Assembly (NCBI GenBank): GCA_001692895.1
Contig: KV748261.1
Span: 1 to 64,000 of the forward strand
Reading direction: 5' to 3'
Source: Cenococcum geophilum 1.58
Lineage: Eukaryota > Ascomycota > Dothideomycetes > Gloniales > Gloniaceae
Length of the DNA: 64,000 bases
This document shows, one piece after another, positions 43,570 to 54,958 of the stretch. Both the position numbers and the translations under genes were made by a program. Positions within the stretch are counted from its first letter, which is position 1. Every line of letters begins with the position of its first letter. The notes under the pieces were generated by a model that was not told the origin of the DNA, searched no databases, and saw only the letters and a list, made by a program, of their open reading frames with translations.

Positions 43570-44315
43570 TAATTTAATTTATTCGGGTCTCCTCTAGCCC
43601 CTCAAACCCTGCAAACCCCTCAAACCCCACAAGCTTGTATGTGTGAGTGTATATAAGTGCGTATGACCAAGTCGCCTTGAACAAGTCTTTGAGACAAGGA
43701 TGCGAATCACCTTTGAAAAAGGGCTCAAGCCTCGCTGAGCTAAACTGGTGGTGGGAGTAGTCGGCGTGGTCCGAGAATGTTAAATCATGCCATCGACGAT
43801 GCAAAGCTGATAGGCGCAAAGAGTCGGTGATCAATTCGACATTGAACCCATAAAATCTCGTGTGGGGTTATATATAGATGGAAAGACCAACGACCCATAG
43901 CAGTCGGAGAGTGTAATAAACCACGGTAAAATAACGTAAAAAAAAAACGTAAACCAAATGCAGGGAGCCCAGCTGCGTGGTGGCGGGACCCCTCCGACGC
44001 GACTGGAATAACTAACCTCCTAGCCGAATGCTCATACGCCATAAAAGTTTTAACGGGGATTGCGCGACAAACGTTGACTGTTAATTTTTCTATCTCGCCA
44101 TGCCCTCCTCTGCTCTCCGTCCCTCATCATGTTTGATCAAGTACATGAATCCTGCTCCTAACCTTTAACTATCCTCCTACCTTTCTCCCTTCACTTAACA
44201 ACCGCTTTCACTGCTGTGACTGAGCTTGCTTTGTCCTGCCTCCATCTCTCCTCCTTTGACCCGTATCATCGACCGGAATTAAGCGAACCATCCAACTGCC
44301 AGCCTGTTTATCATA

Positions 44316-45801
44316 ATGGTTCGAAACATTGTCGTCCTGGGCGGCAGCTCCCACCCCCAACTTACAGAGACCATTTGCAACCACCTCAGTATACCTCCGG
44401 CTAAAGTGCTACTTGGAAAATTTGCGGTTGGAGAAACCAGGGTCGAAATAGAGGAGTCCGTACGAGGCAAGGATGTCTTCATAATCCAGTCTGGCGGTGG
44501 AAAGGTCAATGATCATCTTATGGAACTTTTGATTACCGTCTCTGCTTGCAGAACAGCATCGGCGAAGCGTATCACCGCTGTCTTACCTCTCTTCCCCTAC
44601 TCTCGACAGAGCGACATACCCTACAATAAAATCGGGGCTCCTCTTGCGAAAATCCCTAACCAGGTTGGTCGGCCTGGCAATTATACCTTCGACAGCCGAC
44701 CACAAACGCCATATCCGGGACAGCAGGAGAGTCTCGGGTTGAATACCGGCTCAGACGCTTTGCATCATCAGCTCGGCCGACTTAAGATGGATGATCGGCG
44801 TAATGGCATCTCTAACCCAAACAGTCCAGCTAGGTCGAACAATCCTTCGGACGGTGCTCATCCGCGTCGCAGCGATACTCTCGACTCTGCCAGGTCTGAT
44901 AAGTCAGATTATTCTGTAGGGCACGAGCGGATCACTTCTTCCGCATCCGTCAATGGATCGCAAGGGAATGCAACCAGTACGCCTCCTACAACGAGACCCC
45001 CACAATTTCATCCACAGCCAGGATACAAGCAGTGGGTTGCGCAGGCGGGCACGCTCGTAGCTGATCTTCTAACCTGTGCTGGAACGGATCATGTTATAAC
45101 AATGGACTTGCATGACCCACAATATCAAGGTTTCTTTGATATCCCAGTCGACAATCTATATGGGCGACATCTCCTGCGAAAATATATCCAATACAATATA
45201 CCCAGTTATCAACAGGCAGTGATTGTGAGTCCGGATGCCGGAGGAGCGAAGAGAGCAACGGCCATTGCAGATGCTCTTGGAATGCCTTTCGCCCTGATTC
45301 ACAAGGTTTGTATATCTTTCTGTGCGTGCCTCGCGGCTGCAGCTGACCAAACAATTAAGGAACGTCGTCCCACGCAGATTAGTGATCGACAGAACGCTAC
45401 AATGATGTTGGTTGGTGACGTAGCTGATCGAACGGCTATTCTTATTGATGACTTGGCCGACACGTCCAATACTATTACGAGAGCTGCGAAACTTCTGAAG
45501 AAGGAAGGTGCTACCAAGGTGTATGCACTTCTGACCCATGGCATTTTAAGCGGAGATGCTATTGACAGGATCAACGCCAGCGCTCTGGACAAGGTCGTGG
45601 TCACCAACAGCGTTGATCAAGCCGATAATCTCAAACGGTGCCCGAAGCTCGAAGTGCTAGAAGTGGGAAACGTGTTCGCAGAGGTCAGCCACACTGTTTC
45701 ACGTTTCATGTTTCAGTCTCCTAAGTCTGACAATGTATGCATAGGCCATTCGTAGGGTACATCACGGAGAGAGCATAAGTGTACTTTTCGACTACAACTA
45801 G
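44316..45801 (+). CDS. Ribose-phosphate pyrophosphokinase (PRPP synthetase) with long insert
   Basis: Three exons join in phase: 44316-45305, 45360-45683 and 45745-45801, giving 456 aa. The first intron (54 nt) is a multiple of three without a stop, so a naive reading retains it; the family's continuity (FALIHK then ERRPTQISDRQ) shows it is removed. The last exon supplies AIRRVHHGESISVLFDYN. Diagnostic motifs: GGSSHPQLTETIC, VFIIQSGGGKVNDHLMELLI, MDLHDPQYQGFF, VIVSPDAGGAKRA and the PRPP-binding loop AILIDDLADTSNT. An insert of about 110 residues, Ser/Pro-rich, lies between GAPLAK and YKQWVAQAGTLVADL. This is the kind of non-homologous region found in some yeast Prs subunits (Prs1, Prs5). The enzyme makes PRPP for nucleotide, His and Trp synthesis in the cytosol. 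Confidence 0.94.
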
Positions 45802-46805
45802 CTCACCCTGCATTCACGATTGGATAGAGAATGCCATGGTTGTCATTTCCTTTCTCTTTTCGTTATATCCACCATCGGCGCTCTGCTCCAATGCAGCTGG
45901 GCCTGGCCCTGCCTTTTCGGTAAGTAAGCTTTTGCTCTAACGAGCTTTGTTCTTCTAAGCATACTCGACGATTCAGAACGCCTTCGGCCTTGACGAGGCG
46001 AACGGTGAATATTCGAGAAGCGTCTCATATTGCATATAGCGACCATTTGACCGTGGTCTGCTTCGGCTCTAAACACGCGCGTGGCGCGTCTATAGAGGAG
46101 CGTTGCTAGTATGCCTCAATGATTTGTTTTGATCACTGGCTTGAGGTGATGTATAGAATCTCGCCGTCAGCGAGAAAACGCATGTAGATGAAGCACATGC
46201 CTCTAGAGTGAGCCTCTACTATAGAGCATTTTTCCACATAGTTCCATAAAAGCCTACCTGGCAATTAGTAGACAATAGAAGACAATAGAAGACAACATGA
46301 GTCCACACGCGTGGTGCTTCCTGTGATTGCGTTGTTAATAGGACCAGGTGACACGTACTCCGTGCCCCTTGGCCAAGGAGCAAGGCGGTGGGGTTTCTGC
46401 CGGTCTTGGCACGAAACTTCGGGGATGAAGACGGGAGACAACACCAATGTGAACAGAAATATTGTCCAACCCGCACCACCAGCGATTCATGATTGCTGCC
46501 TCGAGCCGTGATCGCTTTATAGGTAAACAGAAACTAAAACAAATCTCCTTCATCCGCCTCCCCCCCTTCCCCTCGAATAATACCACAACACCCTTACCTC
46601 CACAACCACCAACCACCTCAACATCACCGTTCTCAGCTCACATAACCAATCTCGCAAACTCACACTCTCAAAGCCACATTAAATACACACTTCAGTTTCA
46701 GTCAAGCTTACAAGTGCATTACCCGAAACACACAGCAACACCGCAAAACGAGGCGCGCAACGAACTTTCTTTATTGCTCCGTCGACAACAGCTGCTGTCG
46801 TAGCA
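45802..46805. other. Intergenic, no gene seen
   Basis: Region between two plus-strand genes. It contains a repeated GACAATAGAAGACAATAGAA near 46270 and CT/AC-rich leader sequence from about 46540 to 46800 upstream of the next start. Confidence 0.5.
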
Positions 46806-49800
46806 ATGCCACCCAAACGTCGCAAGCCAGCTGCCACGCTAGCGGTGCCCAAGCGTCGCGGTCTTCGCTCACAGTCAGACAATCCGAACACGTCACCTCT
46901 CGCTACTGAACTGCCTGCGACGAGTAGACGGTCGCGGTCGCGGAAGACGACTCCCGCGGCAGAATATTCCCCTGCGCCCTCTATGCCCACAAAGCAAGCA
47001 TCGCCCTTGGCACAAGTGGTAGAGCTATCTGATACTGAGGAGAGAATCAGAACACCATCCCCACAAAGTGAGCGATTTTTTATTGACCTTACAACATCCA
47101 ACAAATCCGGAACGGACCAGGAAGTTATTGAACCTTTTACACCAACCAAGCCAACCCTTAAAGTCACAGAAACCGTCGAGATATCCGATACAGACGAGAG
47201 ACGTTCTGTTCCACAGCACAAAAGTGAGAATAATTTCATTTATCATAAACCTATCAACCAGACCGGACTTGACTTAGACTCGAGCGACACTACCCTCGAT
47301 CTGGCGTACGGTTTCGAACGTTCAGTTGTTGGGGTAGATAAACCTACCGAGCAAGTCAAATTGGTCCTTGAACTTCAATATTATGCAGGACATGAAGCAG
47401 ATATGGACACAACCACCAGGGCCTGGTCCGATCCCAATTTTGAAAACCCTCACCCTCTGAGTCCCAGCTCTAGCTTCGGTGGTCAGGCTATCGAAGCAGG
47501 TCCAGAGTGTGTTATGGTGACCTCTGAGTCCCAGTCTCACGCTGGGAATGAAGACGTTTCTATGGACTTAACAATCACCAGCCCCTCTGATCTTCTGCCA
47601 GACAACCCTCCTCAAAATATGCTATCGGGTTTCGGAAGCTCGGTCGCGGAGGTATACGGAGCTCCAGAACAAGCTGTGTGGGTTCCTCACCCCGTTACGA
47701 CCGCCGAGGCACAGAGCATATCAACCAATATTCTCTGGGTGCCTTCAGGACAGTACGAGAGCGCAGTACAGGAGATTCAGTATCTTCAAGGCAAAGTTGC
47801 CCAACTTTCACAGCACCAGCTTGAGGACCGTCGAATAGACTATAAGGAGCGGTACATGTCGGCGAAGTCTGAGCTAAGCCGGAAAATTAATGAGAACTTA
47901 GCCCTAATGGAAACTAATGAACAAATGAAGCTGATAAATGAGCGCATGAAGCTAACGCATGAAGTTGTACTAGGTGATCTCCATCAAATAAAATTTCGAC
48001 AAGCTCAGCTCGAGCACGCTGTCAGGGAAGCTGATATGGACCTAGCGAAAATCTATGAAGTCAGCCCGGCGTCACTTGAAGGCGCCCAAAGAAATAACGC
48101 CGAGAAGGCCAGAGTCGAACAAGACAGGGCTCTAATGGCCAAGTCTAGATTAACTCGTCGCAGGATGACCATGGACACAGATGATGAAGATACAGACGAC
48201 ACCGCTGAGATAGAGGCAGAGATGAAGAAGCGAGAAGATAAGCGAAAATGGAACCTTCAGAAGAGAGCGAGGGAGAAGTTTGTGCACGGCAATGAACCAT
48301 TTCAAAGCTCAAGTGAACAGATGGCCGAAGATGAGCGACGACGTGCGCAAATCGCGGAACAAGAGCGTGAAGCAGAGCAACAGAAGCGCAAGAGAATGGC
48401 TGAGTGTATCACTGGGTCAGACGAGGCTCTAGCGACTTTGAAAAAGATTGAGGATGATAAAATCCTTTTTGCACAGGAGAGAAAGCGAGCCGAGGAGGAC
48501 AAGAAGCGGCAGGAGAAGGAGCGTGAGCATTTCTGGGACGACGTCGACAATGAGGAGATGGGTAACGGCGAGGAAGAGAGTGAAGGCGAAGACGATTCAG
48601 TAAGTTCATCATCCGACTTCAAAGTTCCGAATCCCTTATTGACTATTCCAAAGATGGCTGCCAACACTAACGCGCACACTGCGTCTAACATTCCACCAAA
48701 TTCCGTAGCCATTGAACCAAATGCAGAACAGCAACAGGTCCAACAGCCCACCGCGCCTACTATGCCTGCCACACCACCTCAACCAAGAAGATGGGGATTC
48801 GGATCCGTCTTGAACACGGTGAAGCAACTCATTCCACGTCTCACGGCTCCTATTGCTCCGCAAGAGGCTCCAGCTACGGCACCACCGGCGACACATGNTC
48901 CTGCGACTGAGGACATGGCCCTCAATGAATCACCTTCTGGCGCTCGTGCACAGCGACAAGCAGCCAAGCCGCGTCGCAGGAAATCGCGCAAGGACAACCG
49001 GTCGCGGCTGCCGCCACTGAAAACTAAGTTCCAATCGGACAAAGCGTATGCTAGAACTCTTCTGAAGCGGGTGCCTGATGAGCAGAGGCCAGTTGTTCAA
49101 TCTTGGTATGACGATATTCGCGTCAAAGCAGAGGAGAACTACCGCGTAAGGACGGGAGACAAACGCAAGCGAATGGAGGAAGTCCCGAAAATTGATGAAC
49201 TAGCTAGCATTCCCTCGCATCCTCCATGGCAAGCCAATGGCTATGGCCTCACGGAAGGATTCTTCGAGTACTCTGACTCTGATTCCGATGATCAGGGCAA
49301 TGCCAAAGAGCATGGTTACGTGCCAGAGTACTATCAGAAATTTCTTCAAGCTGAACACCCCGATTCTCCACCGGCTAAGAAGAAATGCAAGACTACACAT
49401 ATCGATTCCTTTGGGCGTTCCACTTCTCGCTCTGACTTGCATCCGAGACCTTCCTTCATGCCTTCACCCATGTTTGAGAATCGCGGTCACCAGTACCAAG
49501 GAGGCAACGTCTTTCAACAAGAAGATGCCGCAAAGCCTAAGCTCCCCCCCGATTCCTCCACGACGCATCAAGTCCAGCGCACAGCTGAAGAGAGAGAGTC
49601 GTATGAGCAACAACTGAAGCGAACCGGCCATGTTGCTGGCTCAGGCACGTTTTGCGTCCCTGAAGGCGATAGTGATGACGAAGATAGCACCATGTTAGAC
49701 AGCTCAGCCGCTGATGAAGCAATAACCTCAGCGTCCGCTCCGTCGGCTCAAGACAAAGCGAACCCATCAACAAATTACAAAGCACCAACCGTTGAGGATG

Positions 49801-50789
49801 CCCCAGCTACTTCATCCGTTGAGTCTAGCAACTTCAAGCCATGGACTCAGCAGCCACCACCTGCTCCAACCCCAGCACATGCTTCGCTGCCTGGCATGAC
49901 ACCAGCAGATGCTAGCTCTTCGAGCCCTCAGAAGGCTGTCTCCCAACTGCCGGCGGCTAAGCCGGCGACTGGCTCCGAAGCTGAGTCGGTCAAGCGTCAG
50001 CGTGAACGGCTGGAGAAATATAAGCCGGCGATTCCGAGCGGGCTCAGAGAGTCCAGCAGATTGTCCACTTCAACTGTGAACTCTGACGCTTCTGGCGACA
50101 ACGAAACCATCAACAGCAATGCTGGCCCAAGTTTGGGCAGCGGGCTGCTCACGCAAGCATACAGCGCTAAATCTGCTTCACTTACTGCGCCCAGTGGCAA
50201 AGACACACCCGTTCAAGATTCCGCGCCTTCTACGGCCGTGAAAACCCCTGCGACTCCACTTCAGCCATCTCCGAGCAACATCCTCTCTTCCCCAGCTAGC
50301 GGGAAGTTCAGAGTAAGAGATTCTCCTGTTTCTTCATCCTTGGGGTTTTTCCAGCCCTTTTCTTCTACTAACATCACAAACCCCCGTCTACCCGACCGTT
50401 CTAACTATATAATTTCAAAGGCACACGGCCGCTTCTGGAATGCAGAGTATCCAGCGGCGCCTGATGAGCTATACAAGAGTATGTTCGTCGGACCGCTGCC
50501 GGAAATCGATGACCCGTGCGTAGATGAGGATGTGTTGCACGCCGTCAGCCAGGCCGTCATGAAGAACCCCATGTTCGTTCAACAGTCGGTTGAATGCTTC
50601 TACGGCAAGGATTCCGGATTTGCCGAGTTCGACCACCACCTGTTTGAGGATGACGACGACCTGACGGATATGGAGTTGGTTTCGACGGGAAGCGACAGTG
50701 ATGAGGCGGTCTTTGGCCGAGATGATGCGCGCGCCGTAACGATCCAGGAGATGGATAAGATGATGGCGGCGGACGTGGAGGAGCTGTAG
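46806..50789 (+). CDS. Large disordered protein with SUMO-interaction-like motifs (1327 aa)
   Basis: A single uninterrupted frame of 1327 aa begins MPPKRRKPAATLAVPKRRG, a basic, nuclear-signal-like start. Three acidic/hydrophobic motifs near the N-terminus, VVELSDTEE (about residue 71), FFIDLTTSN (about 92) and VEISDTDE (about 122), have the form of SUMO-interacting motifs. Residues about 320-560 are a charged helical segment likely to form coiled coil (SKINENLALMETN region, then KRKWNLQKRAREKF and EDEKKRQEKEREHF). At about 661 lies RRWGFGSVLNTVKQLIPRLT, an amphipathic-looking helix. The C-terminal part has conserved blocks NGYGLTEGFFEYSDSDS and AHGRFWNAEYPAAPDELYKS. Codon 699 contains an N (48899). 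A nuclear role fits the basic start and the motifs, but the family is not recognised; nuclear-pore basket or chromatin adaptor are possible. Confidence 0.8.
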   Translation: MPPKRRKPAATLAVPKRRGLRSQSDNPNTSPLATELPATSRRSRSRKTTPAAEYSPAPSMPTKQASPLAQVVELSDTEERIRTPSPQSERFFIDLTTSNKSGTDQEVIEPFTPTKPTLKVTETVEISDTDERRSVPQHKSENNFIYHKPINQTGLDLDSSDTTLDLAYGFERSVVGVDKPTEQVKLVLELQYYAGHEADMDTTTRAWSDPNFENPHPLSPSSSFGGQAIEAGPECVMVTSESQSHAGNEDVSMDLTITSPSDLLPDNPPQNMLSGFGSSVAEVYGAPEQAVWVPHPVTTAEAQSISTNILWVPSGQYESAVQEIQYLQGKVAQLSQHQLEDRRIDYKERYMSAKSELSRKINENLALMETNEQMKLINERMKLTHEVVLGDLHQIKFRQAQLEHAVREADMDLAKIYEVSPASLEGAQRNNAEKARVEQDRALMAKSRLTRRRMTMDTDDEDTDDTAEIEAEMKKREDKRKWNLQKRAREKFVHGNEPFQSSSEQMAEDERRRAQIAEQEREAEQQKRKRMAECITGSDEALATLKKIEDDKILFAQERKRAEEDKKRQEKEREHFWDDVDNEEMGNGEEESEGEDDSVSSSSDFKVPNPLLTIPKMAANTNAHTASNIPPNSVAIEPNAEQQQVQQPTAPTMPATPPQPRRWGFGSVLNTVKQLIPRLTAPIAPQEAPATAPPATHXPATEDMALNESPSGARAQRQAAKPRRRKSRKDNRSRLPPLKTKFQSDKAYARTLLKRVPDEQRPVVQSWYDDIRVKAEENYRVRTGDKRKRMEEVPKIDELASIPSHPPWQANGYGLTEGFFEYSDSDSDDQGNAKEHGYVPEYYQKFLQAEHPDSPPAKKKCKTTHIDSFGRSTSRSDLHPRPSFMPSPMFENRGHQYQGGNVFQQEDAAKPKLPPDSSTTHQVQRTAEERESYEQQLKRTGHVAGSGTFCVPEGDSDDEDSTMLDSSAADEAITSASAPSAQDKANPSTNYKAPTVEDAPATSSVESSNFKPWTQQPPPAPTPAHASLPGMTPADASSSSPQKAVSQLPAAKPATGSEAESVKRQRERLEKYKPAIPSGLRESSRLSTSTVNSDASGDNETINSNAGPSLGSGLLTQAYSAKSASLTAPSGKDTPVQDSAPSTAVKTPATPLQPSPSNILSSPASGKFRVRDSPVSSSLGFFQPFSSTNITNPRLPDRSNYIISKAHGRFWNAEYPAAPDELYKSMFVGPLPEIDDPCVDEDVLHAVSQAVMKNPMFVQQSVECFYGKDSGFAEFDHHLFEDDDDLTDMELVSTGSDSDEAVFGRDDARAVTIQEMDKMMAADVEEL

Positions 50790-53229
50790 ACTAGTAAGTA
50801 TTGGCAGCAGTGGATTGGACTCGAGCGCTTCTCTTCTCCCTTAGATATCAGCCGCATTCACTCGGTTGTCCCCACCGTCGAATGAAACTACCTTCCTTGA
50901 GTAGCAACCCTGCTCAATAGGTGGTGGATTTTGGCGGGAAGGTGGGCCGTTTGTCTGTGTGCTGGTTTCAACGGGAGAGATTTGTCAGGGGGTTTCGATT
51001 ACTGCTGTTGCTTCGGGCTTTTCTGCATTTCTTCTATGTCCAATGGTGTTTGATAGTTGGATAACTGTGCAGCGTGCGGCAAAGATGGCCATTCGGGTTG
51101 TGGAAGCTGTGGTGTATATGTGCTGGGTCACTTTCTGACGTCTTTTCTAAGGAGGTCCTGCGGAGGTGATGGAGGGACGGGCAGGACTTTCGGTGATACC
51201 TTTTCTTTTGTATGACGGCAGATTACTTTTCTTATGGTTTACTTTTTGGGCAGTAGCGATGGCGTACGGCTCCGGGACGAAGTGGTTTTGTCCCTTTCAA
51301 AAACCTACTTGTTGTACCTATTATGCCGCCTTAGGCCCCGCTATAAACTGTACAATTACTTGCGGTATGCGCAACAATGCGATCAAAATGCTAAACTCCT
51401 GGGCGTCTGCTCCAGCAGCTGAACTTGTATGTGCTTATCAACGTTACGTCCATGCGATACGATGGCGCTGCAAACCATCTCAGCTGCACCACCAGAAGAT
51501 GAAGTCAGCTCGCAGATTGCCGAAAGCGGTTTCTTACTGGGGCTTATCACTGTAAGACTTTGAGGGTGGATAGCGTGAGACTTGCGTGTTGGTGAGATCA
51601 GACAGAAAATCAGAGGTTTCAGCTCCACAACAAAATCTGACCGTATGGCGGTGGGCTTGGCAAATTGGACAGGGTAACCGTTTGGGAATGGGGTGCTTTT
51701 GGGCGGTGCAGTTAGTGCCTTTGAAAGGCCTCGTGACTTCAATAAAGGCAAGTATTGCGTGGCGATAGCCACATATAATGACCGCTTATATTTTCCTTGC
51801 GTAGGAGGAGCCTGGCGCATAACCCAGAAGAGATTATATCATGGCAGGGGGGCCATCGGCTTTGATTTTAGATGGTCTTCCCCATTGGGAGGAGAGATAT
51901 TTTCCTTGCCTGACGCACGACTCGCTTCCACCGGCGCCTAGCGTCTCAAGATAGTTGTGGATAGACGGGCCAAGCTGAGACTGGCTTAAGCCACGGACAT
52001 GTAACACTGCAGGCGGACTGAAAAATGTAAAATTTGGAAGAACATGTCACCAAGTTTGCAGAGGATTGAATCAGAGGAAAAGTATTCTTGGTTTTTGTGG
52101 GAGGGGTTGAAGTGGTCTTTTGCCGTGTGGAGAAGATTGGAGATGACGGCTGGAGCCAGAAGGTTCAGAGAGAACAGCAGAGAGCTGCAGCAGTTCAGCA
52201 TCAGGTGTTCATGCAGAAGGGAATCCAAGGACGAGGTCGCGACAAGCTCACCGATCCCCCGCGCTCGAGTCGATCCAGTCCACGTCTTTTGCGAGGCCGT
52301 CGAGGAGTGGAAGAGTCAATGAGGAGTCAATGAGGAGTCAACGAGGAGTTAATCTCTTCTCGGCCCGGATTGGGACGGTGGATTGAGACGTGCAGGTATG
52401 TAGTGTAGCGTGGAGTCGTGCAGGCGTATCGGTGGAGCTCTGATAAAGGGCATGCGGGAGAGAGTACAATACAGTACAATAGAGCAAGCTGGTGGGACAC
52501 GGTGCAAAGAAGAGTCGAGTGCCGAGTGTTTGGGCAGCCAATTGCGCCATCTGACCCCCACGACATTCAGGCGCATTCAGCCTTTCCAGGTGCGTGCGAG
52601 GGGTGCGTGCGAGGGGTGCGTGCAGGGGTGCGTGCGAGGGGTACGTGCTAGGGGCGGGTTGCCTATTATACAAACACATACATAGTCCGGGCGAGCCTTG
52701 AAAAGCGATTCGCGCCCAAGGTTGTGGCGGCTGGATGATCAAGCCAGTGGCGGCTGCAAACGTAGTCAACCTTTCTTTCCTGCTCAGCAGTCAGGCAGTG
52801 CTACCCGTGGCCACTTGCTCAATCTGCTGAAACAAGCCCAATCCAGGCCCCCTAATTGCGGCCCTCTGCTCTGCTCATGCCCTTTCTAGCGCTCACTCTC
52901 CTGCCTCCACTGCTCTCCTAGCGCGCCTCCGCGGCGTTACCCGCCTCCCGATGCCCCAGGCGGTTTCAATGGAAAGGGGACAAGTTTGCGTGCCAGTGCA
53001 TACCAATGCAAACCTACTAGTGCCTGTGCTTCCCGTGCATAGGTGACGTTGTAATGAATCTTGGACTGACCGCTGAAACCCTAAATACCTCGAATATTCC
53101 ACACTATTCTTACTCCCTGCCCGTATATAGTCACCTGCGATATATCCCGCCATTCTGCTGTTCAATCAATGCAAACCCCTATTCTAGCGCAAGTGAATGT
53201 ATCTGCAATTCCACTCCCGAACCTAAGCA
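50790..53229. other. Gene-free region of 2.4 kb
   Basis: No convincing coding region was found on either strand; open frames at 51166 and 51383 lack domain features. It contains the GAGGAGTCAATG triplication at about 52312-52350 and a 13-bp minisatellite at 52590-52655. The first part is likely the 3' untranslated region of the 1327-aa gene. Confidence 0.6.
52590..52655. repeat. 13-bp minisatellite
   Basis: Five head-to-tail copies of GTGCGTGCGAGGG, the third one base shorter and the last with two changes (GTACGTGCTAGGG). Confidence 0.85.
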
Positions 53230-54340
53230 ATGGAGTCCATCACCGCCTCCTCCAACTCCACCTCTCACCCCGAATCGCCCTTCTCCATCCCCCATGAAGA
53301 CATCGCTGCCCTCTGTGCTTCCGAAGGCTTCCAAGTCTTGCGCAGATATCTAGCTAGCAATGCCGACAATACGTATGTTGCTAAGCTCCCTTCCTACTGC
53401 TTCCCCTCTTTTCAACACACCGTCTAACTTTCCGCGATATTTCTAGCTTCTGCCCAGAACACGACAATTGCGATGCCAAAGCCCAGGAAACTTGGCTACT
53501 ACACCGCGACATCCTCCACGCACTTGTTATGCCCGTCGTGCAGCTGTTTAAGCGCGCCACTACTCTCGCCGAAGCGGTGCTGTGCACCCGAAGGCCGGAA
53601 GATCTTGAGTTGGCATTTAGGGGAGACGCTCGGAGTGCCTTTTTGTGGCTGCAGTGCTTCCTCGCGGATGAGGATGATTGGTGCCGTACAAGGGGCTGCC
53701 CAGGTATGCATGTCCATGTGGAAACCTCTTCAGTACATCCACAATTGCATACAAACCCTAACCTACACATACAGCTTGCACCACTACAGCAACCTTGAGC
53801 ACGGAATCCCATATCCGACTTACCATCGCCGCATCACTCCTCTCCACTTCCCCCAGCTCTTCGCCCGCCTCTTCGCCCGCGCCCTCTCCGTCTGGCCTCT
53901 CCCTCCCTCCACTCCCGCACATCCTCCCCGCACTCCGCGAAGCGCTTTCCTCGGATCCATTCTGGGGCCCAGACTACTGGCCGTACCTCCTCTCGCGCGC
54001 AAACCTCCTCTCCGCAGGCGTCCAAGCCCTGATCAGCGAATGCGGCAACCTCGAAGCCCTTGTCGCCTGTCGTCCGCCCGCCGCCTCGCCTCCACGCAAG
54101 CGCAACCCGCTGCCCCGCGGCACCGCGACCGGCGAGCTCGATTCCGACGCCGACGGGCCGGGCACCAAGCTGCGCAAGTCCCGCCTCGCAAAGCGGCAGC
54201 TGAGGATGAAGGGTGAGGAGATGGAGCTGCTGAAGCGGCGCGCGTGGCAGTGCTGGGCTGCGGTTGCCATGCCGGCTGATGTGCGGAGGGCCGTCTCGGG
54301 CCGCGGCGATAAGAGAGTTAGGAGTTTGACCTGTCCTTGA
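53230..54340 (+). CDS. Conserved fungal hypothetical protein (321 aa)
   Basis: Three exons join in phase: 53230-53372, 53447-53703 and 53775-54340. The protein begins MESITASSNSTSHPESPFSI. It then has a compact helical region: PHEDIAALCASEGFQVLRRYL, WLLHRDILHALVMPVVQLFK, DARSAFLWLQCFLADEDDWCR, RTRGCPACTT, SHIRLTIAASLL, LREALSSDPFWGPDYWPYLL and AGVQALISECGNL. The C-terminal 100 residues are basic (PPRKRNPLP, KLRKSRLAKRQLRMK). The pattern with WCR..GCPAC and the DPFWG block is one I associate with a Pezizomycotina-specific family of unknown role. The cysteines in the CPAC motif could bind metal, but no zinc-finger family fits. Confidence 0.75.
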
Positions 54341-54958
54341 ATTGGAGCTGCACGGTTGTGGCGCTACGGCGGTACGTGGGGCATTTGGTTTCATGGAGTT
54401 TAGGTCGTTTGGGCCCCCCGGGGAGGGGGGTGGGCTGGCCTACGGCACACCCTTGGATCCCGTACCAGAGCCTGTACGGGCCCCTTTCGGGCGTAAGCCG
54501 AAACGAAATCGCCTACTGCGAAGCGCCGGCTACTTGGGAAAGCCGCTTACTGCGGCGAGGAGTTCATTAATATTGTGTTTGATGGGTTGGATACCGCAAC
54601 AGGTTGCCCTATATTTCGGTTTCTGGGGATTTTGGATTGATACCACAGCAGACTCCTGCACTGCGGCCTTTCCGGCCAGTTTCTTTTGTTGCATTGCATT
54701 GCATATATACCCTTTTTTAATTGCATAATTTTCGTTTTTCTCTCACACACCCACATCTACTCCCTCTCCCTCTCCCTGTTATAAAGGTTCTGTAATTGCT
54801 GTATTTAATACAAGGCTCACCAGTTCGAGAGCATGTGATGCGGCGAAATCAAAAAAGCAGTCCAAGATTAATTTTTCTAGATAGACGTCATATGGTAGTT
54901 GTCGCAGGGGGAAAGCGATATCCTCATCCGTTGTTATTTAGCTAACTGCATATTTTTC
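54341..54958. other. Intergenic between convergent genes
   Basis: No convincing coding region. Open frames at 54337 and 54342 have no domain signature. A CCCTCTCCCTCTCCCT run lies near 54760. Confidence 0.55.

Larger units (their letters stand above)
43010..44315. other. Repeat-bearing intergenic region and PRS upstream region
   Basis: It contains the MITE (43082-43569) with its nested element. From 43580 to 44315 there is sequence without protein-like frames, including an A-rich run at about 43937-43950 and a CT-rich leader (44100-44300) just upstream of the PRPP synthetase start. Confidence 0.6.

Noticed and set aside
51383..51820. 145-codon minus-strand frame
   Set aside because: No family motif, no upstream exon, and irregular composition in a gene-free stretch.
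52338..52769. 143-codon minus-strand frame
   Set aside because: It overlaps a minisatellite and has no protein-like pattern.
54342..54728. 128-codon frame downstream of the 321-aa gene
   Set aside because: No recognisable domain, and most of it lies in the presumed 3' untranslated region.
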